A stretch of DNA of 5,098 nt, taken from positions 1-5,098 of the forward strand of contig DAOTTI010000268.1 of assembly GCA_034437795.1 (NCBI GenBank). The letters run 5' to 3'. The DNA is from DAOTTI01 sp034437795 (lineage in GTDB: Bacteria > Chloroflexota > UBA11872 > UBA12225). This document shows, piece after piece, positions 1-4,668 of this stretch. Made by a program: the position numbers and the translations under genes. The notes under the pieces were generated by a model. That model was not told the DNA's origin and did not search any database. It saw only the letters and a list, made by a program, of their open reading frames with translations. Every line of letters starts with the position of its first letter. Within the stretch, counting starts at the first letter, position 1.

Positions 1-29
1 CTATAGAGCAGCACAGGCAAGGGTGTCAA
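1..29 (-). promoter_or_regulatory. Candidate sigma70-type promoter reading leftward out of the window
   Basis: On the minus strand a perfect -35 hexamer TTGACA (24-29) is followed by 18 nt and then TATAG (5-1). The sixth base of the -10 lies outside the window, so the visible part matches TATAAT at four of five positions. It points away from SBP1 and would serve a gene to the left that is not in view. The match is strong for such GC-rich surroundings, but it is incomplete and untested. Confidence 0.45.
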
Positions 30-41
30 CCTCCCTTGAAG

Positions 42-345
42 TCCCTTCTCGCTGTGGGAGGTAGCTGGGGAGATGGGTGACGGCAACCGCTCGCTGGCCT
101 GGTCCCCGCTCCCTGTGGGAGCGGGCGACGGTCCGGGGGCCCTGGCGCAGGTGGGCAGCGGGGTCCCCGCTCCCGGGGGGGGAGGGCGAGGGGACCGAGA
201 GCGCCGGCGCTCTGAGCAGGCGGGACCCCGCTCCCTGTGGGAGAGGGCGAGGGGGCAGGGGCCGCGCCTGGTGTGGTGGTGGCCCCCGCTCCCTGTGGGA
301 GTGGGCTAGGGTCAGGGCGGCGGTGAGGGCTCCACTTCAGAAGAA
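42..345 (+). repeat. Tandem array of five degenerate hairpin repeats, about 61-bp period
   Basis: Five units start near 42, 103, 164, 225 and 283. Measured at the hairpin loop (53, 114, 175, 236, 294) the spacing is 61, 61, 61 and 58 bp. Units 2-5 share a core of roughly 28-30 bp, a run of C then GCTCCC, loop TGT, GGGAG and a G-rich arm. Unit 2 forms a perfect 9-bp stem, CCCGCTCCC (105-113) with GGGAGCGGG (117-125). Unit 3 lacks TGT and has a G-run. The roughly 31 bp between cores differ from unit to unit, although some ends look related, for example a GCGGG stretch before the next CCCC. Unit 5 ends in a GTGAGGGCTCC tail (323-333) also seen in the copies at 1890-2015 and 4575-4610. No credible gene occupies this gap. 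The best reading is a cluster of a dispersed intergenic repeat; a decayed CRISPR is less likely. Confidence 0.75.
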
Positions 346-360
346 GCCCCGCTAGCGGGC
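341..360 (-). terminator. Weak terminator-like palindrome overlapping the SBP1 stop codon
   Basis: The perfect 12-bp palindrome CCCGCTAGCGGG (348-359) contains the SBP1 stop codon (352-354). In the minus-strand transcript it could fold as CCCG-CUAG-CGGG and is followed closely by the pyrimidine stretch CUUCUUCU. This resembles an intrinsic terminator, but the stem is short and the U-tract is interrupted. A structure overlapping the stop codon would also have to form behind the last ribosome. Confidence 0.3.
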
Positions 361-1752
361 GCCGGCGGCCCTGGCGGCCGGCTCCAGCTTCGCGTTGGTC
401 TCCTGGTCAATCTGCTGCAGGCCGCTACGCACCGGCAGCTTATTGTCGAAGATCTGGGGCATCAGCCGGTTCAGCGGCTCGGTCAGCTCGTTCGACGGCA
501 GGTACGGCGAGGCGGGATAGACCATGCCATGCGCGTCGGACTTGACGATGGCGGCGTAGTTGGCCGGCGGGCCGCCACCGGCGTTGCTCCGCAGCCACGG
601 CTCGTACGTCTTCTGGTTGCCCCCGCGCGAGCCCCAGCCGTCGGTAATGTGCTGCTGGGCCTCCTTGGTGGCGAAGACCCGCAGGTAGTCCCAGGCCCCG
701 TCCGGCGCCTTCGTGTCGCGCAGGATGGGCAGGCCTAGCGAGTGGAAGACGTTGAACCGCTTGCGCGTGCGCGGGGCGAACGGGATCTGCGCCAGGTCGA
801 ACCGGAACGGAACTCCCTGCGGCGTCTGGGGCCCGAACAGGTAGCGCCGGAAGAACTCCCCGTCCCAGACCATGGCCAGCCGGCCGTTGGCGAACAGGAC
901 GCGGTTCGGCTCCGCCTGCGTCGTCGCCGGCTGCGGGGCGACGTCGTGGCGCCAGATGGCGTCGACGCACCACTGGATCCCTTCGGCGGCCGCCGGCTCT
1001 GAGAGCACCATCTTGCTCGCGGCCTTGTTCAGGATGCGCCCGCCGTTGGAGTAGACCAGGTTCCCCCACGACGCCTGGATGCCAGATCCTACCCACAGGC
1101 CAAACACCTCCCGCGTCTGGTCACGCCCGCGGTTGAGCCGGCGGGCGTAGTCGAGCAGGGTATCCCAGTTCCACCTTTGCGGATCGTTCTCGATCTCGGC
1201 CGGTGGCGTAAGGTTGGCCTGCCGAAGCAGGTCGGCGTTGTACCACAGGACGATGGTCTCATTGGTAATGGGGATGGCGTACTGCTCGTTCTTGAAGCGG
1301 TAGGCCTGGAGGGCGGGCGGGGCGAAGCTCTTCAGCTCCTGCTCGGTGGCGCGGTCCTTGGCCAGATACGGCTGCAGGCGCACAAAGGCGCCTTGCCCCA
1401 CCATCGGCACGCCAAAGGGCATGTTGACCACCGCCAGATCGGGCGTGGTCCCGCTGGCCAGGGCCACGACCAGCTTGTCGTAGATGCCGCTGACCGCCTC
1501 CGTGGTGACCGCCAGATGCGGCGCCTGCGCCTGCACCACCTCGGCGATCCGGTCGAACACCGCCTTGTCGCTGGTACTGCGCGCCCAGATCGAGAGGGGC
1601 ACACTGCGGGGCGCCTTGCGGGCGCTCTCCGCCGGCTGCCCCCCGGTACCGCCGCAGGCGGCCACAGCCGGCAAGCCCAGCGCCAGCGTCGCCAGCGCCG
1701 CCCGCTGCAGCACCTGCCGCCGGCTGATCCGCAGTCTTCCTCCCTGATCCAT
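352..1752 (-). CDS. Extracellular solute-binding lipoprotein of an ABC sugar transporter (SBP1)
   Basis: This 466-residue protein looks like a family 1 (MalE/UgpB-like) solute-binding protein, which captures a sugar outside the membrane and delivers it to an ABC permease. The N-terminus has a twin-arginine motif S10-R-R-Q-V-L-Q, a hydrophobic stretch (about 18-32) and a lipobox V30-A-A-C33, so export by Tat and lipid anchoring at Cys33 are expected. The mature domain has the typical hinge region AIPITNETIVLWYNADLL (159-176), a Trp-rich helix start WNWDTLLDYARRL (194-206), FGLWV (217-221) and NGRLAM (289-294). The length is normal for the family. The ATG is supported by an SD reading GGAGGTGA (1757-1764) four nt upstream. 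A promoter lies at 1837-1865. No permease or ATPase is adjacent. The exact ligand cannot be read from the sequence; an oligosaccharide, sugar or glycerol-phosphate type substrate is the family expectation. Confidence 0.93.
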   Translation of the reverse strand: MDQGGRLRISRRQVLQRAALATLALGLPAVAACGGTGGQPAESARKAPRSVPLSIWARSTSDKAVFDRIAEVVQAQAPHLAVTTEAVSGIYDKLVVALASGTTPDLAVVNMPFGVPMVGQGAFVRLQPYLAKDRATEQELKSFAPPALQAYRFKNEQYAIPITNETIVLWYNADLLRQANLTPPAEIENDPQRWNWDTLLDYARRLNRGRDQTREVFGLWVGSGIQASWGNLVYSNGGRILNKAASKMVLSEPAAAEGIQWCVDAIWRHDVAPQPATTQAEPNRVLFANGRLAMVWDGEFFRRYLFGPQTPQGVPFRFDLAQIPFAPRTRKRFNVFHSLGLPILRDTKAPDGAWDYLRVFATKEAQQHITDGWGSRGGNQKTYEPWLRSNAGGGPPANYAAIVKSDAHGMVYPASPYLPSNELTEPLNRLMPQIFDNKLPVRSGLQQIDQETNAKLEPAARAAGAR

Positions 1753-1756
1753 CGGC

Positions 1757-1764
1757 TCACCTCC
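1757..1764 (-). promoter_or_regulatory. Ribosome-binding site of SBP1
   Basis: On the minus strand GGAGGTGA lies four nt before the ATG, with the GGAGG core seven nt away. This is close to the ideal anti-16S sequence and fixes the start at the ATG directly before the Tat signal peptide. Confidence 0.8.
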
Positions 1765-1836
1765 CGCAGCGCCGCCCGACGCCGCGCTCGCTCTATGCCT
1801 TCCTTCGCCGCCGCCCTGGTACGGCTACCGAGGGGC

Positions 1837-1865
1837 ATCATAACGCCAGCCCGCGCCGGAATCAA
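1837..1865 (-). promoter_or_regulatory. Sigma70-type promoter for SBP1
   Basis: On the minus strand TTGATT (1865-1860, four of six matches to TTGACA) is separated by exactly 17 nt from TATGAT (1842-1837, five of six matches to TATAAT). Transcription would start near 1830, giving a leader of about 78 nt before the ATG. AT-rich hexamers at optimal spacing stand out in this GC-rich gap. No operator palindrome is obvious beside it. Confidence 0.6.
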
Positions 1866-1889
1866 ACCGATCCACGGCTAGTGAAGCGT

Positions 1890-2015
1890 TCCCTCTCCCC
1901 GCGGGAGAGTGGGGGCTCACGCAGGGGGATGCGGTGAGGGCTCCATCTGAGGTCCCTTCTCCCTGTGGGAGACCAGGAGTGCGCGGAGCGGGCGGTGGTG
2001 AGGGCGCCGCTAATG
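1890..2015 (+). repeat. Tandem pair of the hairpin repeat, about 63-bp period
   Basis: Two head-to-tail units start near 1890 and 1953. Each has a hairpin head: CTCTCCC/GGGAGAG with loop CGC at 1893-1909, and TCTCCC/GGGAGA with loop TGT at 1958-1972. Each then has a GGTGAGGGC-type tail (1934-1944 and 1998-2008) 31 nt after the loop. The stretch 1990-2022 aligns without gaps to 315-347, with 26 of 33 identical positions by eye, showing it is the same family as the array at the left edge. The pair fills the gap between the SBP1 promoter and the SDR stop codon. No gene is seen here. Confidence 0.72.
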
Positions 2016-2040
2016 AAGAAACCGGGCCGGCAGAGCCGGC
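2011..2040 (-). terminator. Candidate terminator downstream of the SDR gene
   Basis: GCCGGC (2026-2031) and GCCGGC (2035-2040) flank AGA and form a six-bp GC stem 15 nt beyond the SDR stop codon. On the minus strand the stem is followed by CCCGGUUUCUUCAUU, a modest U-rich stretch. The stem is stable, but the U-tract is interrupted and preceded by C and G, so termination is likely partial or Rho-assisted. Confidence 0.38.
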
Positions 2041-2055
2041 ACACGACGTGGCGGA

Positions 2056-2829
2056 TCAGCGGGCGGTGAGGCCCCCATCCACGACGAAGACGGCGCCGGT
2101 GACGTAGCTGGCGTCGTCGGAGCAGAGGAAGGCAATCATGGGGGCGATCTCGTCGAAGCGCCCCAGGCGCCCCATTGGGATCTGCGGCACCAGGCGCGCG
2201 GCGCGAGCCGCTGTCCCAGCTTCCCCCAGCAGTTCGACGTCCGGCGGATGCTCCAGCGCGCCGGGGCAGACGATGTTGCAGCGGATGCCATCTCTGGCGT
2301 ACTGTACCGCCATGGCGCGCCCGAGGGAGAGCAGGCCGCCCTTAGTGGCGGTGTAGGCCGGGTTCTGGGGCGCGACGCCAGCCAGGGCCGTCACTGAGCT
2401 CACGATCACCACCGCGCCCCCGCGCCCCTGGGCCAGCAGCCGCCGCACGCCCGCGCGGCAGGTGAGAAAGGCCCCGCGCAGGTTGATCTGGTGCGTCTGG
2501 TCCCACGCGGCCTCGTCCAGCTCATGCACCGGCCTTTCCTGGCCATGGAGCTGGACGGCGGCGTTGGCCACAATCGCGTCCAGCCCCCCGAACTCGCCGG
2601 CGGCCGCAGCCACGGCCCGCTCCACCTGGTCGCCCTGGGCCACGTCGCAGGGCAGGGCCAGGGCGCGCCCGCCCTGCCGCACGACCTGGTCGGCCACTGC
2701 CTCCAGCGTGGCGGGGGTGCGGCCGAGCAGGGCGACGGCGGCCCCTTCGGCGGCCATTCGCCTGGCGGTGGCGGCGCCGACGCCGCTCCCCGCGCCGGTG
2801 ATGAGGGCTACTTTCCCACGGAGCTGCAT
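2056..2829 (-). CDS. Classical short-chain dehydrogenase/reductase (SDR) family oxidoreductase
   Basis: This 257-residue cytoplasmic protein is a full-length classical SDR that uses NAD(P)(H) to oxidise an alcohol or reduce a ketone. The Rossmann motif TGAGSGVG is at 11-18, the Asp of the CDV motif at 62, and an NAAV form of the NNAG motif at 89-92. The catalytic tetrad is N116, S145, Y159 and K163 (YTATK). The C-terminal block GRLGRFDEIA...VDGG is typical. G36-R37 after the second strand, with no Asp there, favours NADP(H), though this is inference. The ATG at 2829 was chosen because it directly precedes the first beta strand and has GGAGG (2838-2842) eight nt upstream; a longer in-frame extension to 2997 adds 56 residues with no SDR features and would overlap SBP2. 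With binding proteins and an aldolase nearby, sugar or sugar-acid dehydrogenase is a reasonable guess, but FabG-like or other alcohol substrates are not excluded. Confidence 0.93.
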   Translation of the reverse strand: MQLRGKVALITGAGSGVGAATARRMAAEGAAVALLGRTPATLEAVADQVVRQGGRALALPCDVAQGDQVERAVAAAAGEFGGLDAIVANAAVQLHGQERPVHELDEAAWDQTHQINLRGAFLTCRAGVRRLLAQGRGGAVVIVSSVTALAGVAPQNPAYTATKGGLLSLGRAMAVQYARDGIRCNIVCPGALEHPPDVELLGEAGTAARAARLVPQIPMGRLGRFDEIAPMIAFLCSDDASYVTGAVFVVDGGLTAR

Positions 2830-2837
2830 GGCAAGAG

Positions 2838-2842
2838 CCTCC
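2838..2842 (-). promoter_or_regulatory. Ribosome-binding site that decides the SDR start
   Basis: GGAGG on the minus strand sits eight nt before the ATG at 2829. It supports this internal start over the upstream in-frame start at 2997. Confidence 0.7.
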
Positions 2843-2847
2843 AGGCG

Positions 2848-2863
2848 CGTGCCACAGGGCACG
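2848..2863. promoter_or_regulatory. 16-bp inverted repeat in the divergent SDR/SBP2 control region
   Basis: CGTGCC and GGCACG flank ACAG, giving perfect 6-bp arms. The site lies 18 nt upstream of the SDR start codon and covers the weak -35 proposed for SBP2. It could be an operator shared by the divergent genes, or a hairpin in the SDR leader close to its ribosome-binding site. No regulator gene is in the window to match it to, so the role is inferred from position only. Confidence 0.35.
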
Positions 2864-2878
2864 GCTGGGAGATATGAT
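2849..2878 (+). promoter_or_regulatory. Possible promoter for SBP2
   Basis: A good -10 element TATGAT (2873-2878, five of six) lies in the SDR-SBP2 gap. The best -35, GTGCCA (2849-2854), matches four of six positions but misses the first T, with 18-nt spacing. Transcription would start near 2885, leaving a leader of about 105 nt. I found no convincing promoter for SDR on the other strand. Confidence 0.3.
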
Positions 2879-2990
2879 GCCTTGGCGAATGATGTCCTGG
2901 CACTGATCGCCTTGAGTGTACGTCGCGATTGTGCCGCCTCACACTCGATGGCGCGGCCGCCAGGCTCGTGGCGAAGGAGATCGGAAGGTG

Positions 2991-4358
2991 ATGGCACATG
3001 GTGTCTTGCGACGGCGACTGGTGCTTGCTGGGCTTGCGATAGGGGGCGCGGGGGTCTTGCCGGCGGCCTGCGGGCTCGATCGGAGCGGCTCGCCGGCAGC
3101 GCCGCCGGCCGGAACGCTACGCACCGGCGTGACCCTGACGCTCACCCACTTCTACGGGGCGGCGCAGCTCGACAACATCCAGCGCCGCGTGGCCCTCTTC
3201 CAGCAGGAGACGCCCGGCATCCAGGTCAACGCCGTCCAGCTGCAAGGCGGCGCCGCCTACCGTGAGAAGCTGCTGGCCATGTTCGCCAGCGATTCACCGC
3301 CGGACGCGATGCACATGTCGGCGGCGCCGGGCTCCGGCTTCAGCTTCGGCGTGTTCGCCCCTCTGGGCCGCTTCTTCGAGCTGGCCCCGCTGGCGCGGCG
3401 CGACCGCTACGACCTGGACGACTTCTACAAGGTGGCCATCGAATTCAACAGCTTTGGCGGCAAGCTCCTCGTCATGCCGAACGACCTCAACGTCTTCGCC
3501 ACCTACTGGAACCAGGAGCTGTTCCGGCAGAGCGGCGTCGCGGCGCCGCCGGTGGAGTGGTCGGGCACGGCCTTTGACCACAACGCCCTCCTCGACGCCG
3601 CTCGGCGGCTGACGAAGCGCGAGGGCGGCGCGAGCGACCGCTACGGCCTGTGGGTGCAGTCCGACGTGCAGTGGGTGCTGCCCTTCCTATGGTCGAACGG
3701 GGCCGACGTGGTCAGCCGCGACCTTCGCACCATCACCCTCGACCAGCCGGCGGCACTGGAGACGCTGCAGTTCCTGGCCGACTTCGTGCTCAAGCACCAG
3801 GCCGCGCCCACGCCGGATGAGCTGGCGGCCGGCGGAGGCGGCGGGCAGCTCTTCTTCGCCGGCCGGCTGGCGATGCACCACACGGGGAGCAACTTCGTCA
3901 ACCAGCTCCGCACGCAGGCCAAGGCCCTGGCCTGGGACGTGGGGGTGAGCCCGCGCGGCAAAGTGCGCCGGCAGAGCGTGGCCGGCGGCGCCGGCTTCGC
4001 GGGGGCCACCCAGTCCAAGTACCGCGAGGAGACCTGGGCCTTGCTCAAGCACCTGGGGGGCAAGGCCTCACTCGACATCGGCGCGCGGGAGGGCCAGATG
4101 CCGACGCGCCGGTCGGTCGCTCGCTCCGAGGCCTTCCTGGACCCGACCCAGCCCCCGCCCAACCGGCGGGTCTTTCTGGACGCCGCCGAGCACGCCGGCC
4201 CCAACCCGATGATCAGCAATTGGAATGAGGTAGAGGCAATGATCAAGGCGGAGCTGGACGCCCTCTTTGCCGGCAGGAAGAGCGTGCGCGAGGCGGTGGC
4301 CGCGATCAAGCAGCAGGGCGAGCCTCTCCTGGCTGCGGGACAGACCTTCGCCAGGTAA
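2991..4358 (+). CDS. Second extracellular solute-binding lipoprotein, ABC sugar transporter type (SBP2)
   Basis: This 455-residue protein is another family 1-like solute-binding protein, expected on the outer face of the cytoplasmic membrane. The N-terminus has a Tat-like R7-R-R-L-V-L, a hydrophobic segment (10-26) and Cys27 as likely lipid anchor; Pro24 at the -3 position is unusual for a lipobox. Recognisable parts are LTLTHFYG (49-56), the hinge-like VMPNDLNVFATYWNQELF (161-178), YGLWVQS (218-224), a five-Gly run (281-285) before QLFFAGRLAM (286-295), and a helical C-terminus. Shared segments (YGLWV/FGLWV, NG before a PAA helix, AGRLAM/NGRLAM) make it a divergent paralogue of SBP1. The ATG at 2991 is chosen because it precedes the signal peptide and follows AAGGAG (2974-2979) and GGAAGGTG; an in-frame start at 2916 adds 25 residues without meaning. 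The last ten codons and stop lie in a sequence duplicated downstream. The ligand is unknown. Confidence 0.92.
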   Translation: MAHGVLRRRLVLAGLAIGGAGVLPAACGLDRSGSPAAPPAGTLRTGVTLTLTHFYGAAQLDNIQRRVALFQQETPGIQVNAVQLQGGAAYREKLLAMFASDSPPDAMHMSAAPGSGFSFGVFAPLGRFFELAPLARRDRYDLDDFYKVAIEFNSFGGKLLVMPNDLNVFATYWNQELFRQSGVAAPPVEWSGTAFDHNALLDAARRLTKREGGASDRYGLWVQSDVQWVLPFLWSNGADVVSRDLRTITLDQPAALETLQFLADFVLKHQAAPTPDELAAGGGGGQLFFAGRLAMHHTGSNFVNQLRTQAKALAWDVGVSPRGKVRRQSVAGGAGFAGATQSKYREETWALLKHLGGKASLDIGAREGQMPTRRSVARSEAFLDPTQPPPNRRVFLDAAEHAGPNPMISNWNEVEAMIKAELDALFAGRKSVREAVAAIKQQGEPLLAAGQTFAR

Positions 4359-4435
4359 CGCTGCCCTTCACGTCGCTTGCTCCTTCGGCCCCTTCGGCTC
4401 TCCTGGCTGCGGGACAGACCTTCGCCAGGTAACGC
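4324..4435 (+). repeat. 38-bp direct repeat duplicating the SBP2 3' end
   Basis: Positions 4324-4361 recur exactly at 4398-4435, a 74-bp offset with 36 bp between. The first copy encodes the last ten residues of SBP2 (LLAAGQTFAR), the stop codon and three more bases; the second is non-coding. Each copy contains CCTGGC and GCCAGG arms 16 nt apart (4328-4355 and 4402-4429). The spacer has two CCTTCGG motifs (4382-4388 and 4391-4397). It may be a local tandem duplication of the gene end, a mobile repeat that supplied the SBP2 tail, or an assembly error. Confidence 0.9.
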
Positions 4436-4574
4436 CCCTCGCCAGAAAGGCGGACGGCGCGTGAGCGCCCGACGGTCGTCACCAGGCCGCCCCCCGCTGG
4501 CCCGCTGGCACGCGCCAGCCTCAGCACGTGGCGTTTGTCTCCCAATCGCCTGGAGTATTCACGGCTGGCGACGA
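4436..4574. other. Gene-free convergent gap with small hairpins
   Basis: Between SBP2 and the aldolase I find no credible gene over about 310 bp. Besides the direct repeat and the hairpin-repeat copy, this part holds two simple stems: GGCGC-GTGA-GCGCC (4456-4469, a GNRA-type loop) and GCTGGC-ACGC-GCCAGC (4504-4519). Neither is followed by a T-tract on either strand, so they are not clear intrinsic terminators, but they may stabilise 3' ends or help Rho-independent pausing. Confidence 0.4.
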
Positions 4575-4610
4575 GTTCTCTCTGTGGGAGACGGCTGGGG
4601 TGAGGGCTCC
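4575..4610 (+). repeat. Compact single copy of the hairpin repeat
   Basis: The head TTCTCTCTGTGGGAGA (4576-4591) and the tail GTGAGGGCTCC (4600-4610) match the copies at the left edge and at 1890-2015. Here only 14 nt separate the loop from the tail, against 26 to 31 nt elsewhere, so this is the shortest and perhaps ancestral form. It lies 58 nt beyond the stop codon of the aldolase, tail towards that gene. Confidence 0.7.
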
Positions 4611-4668
4611 GCGGCCACGCGCCGGCCGCTCGTCCGCGCGACGCCTGCCATGCGTGCCATCTCGTCGC

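Noticed and set aside
42..345. Calling the array a CRISPR
   Set aside because: The repeat cores differ from unit to unit, one lacks the loop, the intervening segments share some ends, and the same element occurs outside the array; no cas gene is visible.
73..355. Two overlapping plus-strand open frames in the left gap (78 and 92 residues)
   Set aside because: Their translation only repeats PLPVG or PRSLWERA-type segments from the 61-bp repeat units; there is no independent ribosome-binding site or family feature.
440..1096. 218-residue minus-strand frame inside SBP1
   Set aside because: It is the same strand in another frame, rich in Arg, Ala and Gly, a frame-shadow of the binding protein.
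1177..1881. 234-residue plus-strand frame antisense to SBP1 and its leader
   Set aside because: There is no domain signal, and it would run through the SBP1 promoter and RBS.
2916..2990. Longer SBP2 start at 2916
   Set aside because: It would place 25 polar, Arg-rich residues before the signal peptide; the ATG at 2991 with a nearby SD gives a normal Tat signal.
2830..2997. N-terminal extension of the SDR to 2997
   Set aside because: The extra 56 residues have no SDR features and would overlap the SBP2 start region; the ATG at 2829 has a good GGAGG and precedes the Rossmann fold directly.
2462..3265. 267-residue plus-strand frame across the SDR and the start of SBP2
   Set aside because: It is antisense to the SDR and out of frame with SBP2, with the low-complexity composition typical of shadow frames in GC-rich DNA.
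3641..4309. 222-residue minus-strand frame inside SBP2
   Set aside because: It is antisense to a well-supported gene; there is no recognisable domain and no upstream ribosome-binding site of note.
4456..4519. Hairpins after SBP2 as intrinsic terminators
   Set aside because: The stems are short and no T-tract follows on either strand; they are kept only as a note on the gap.
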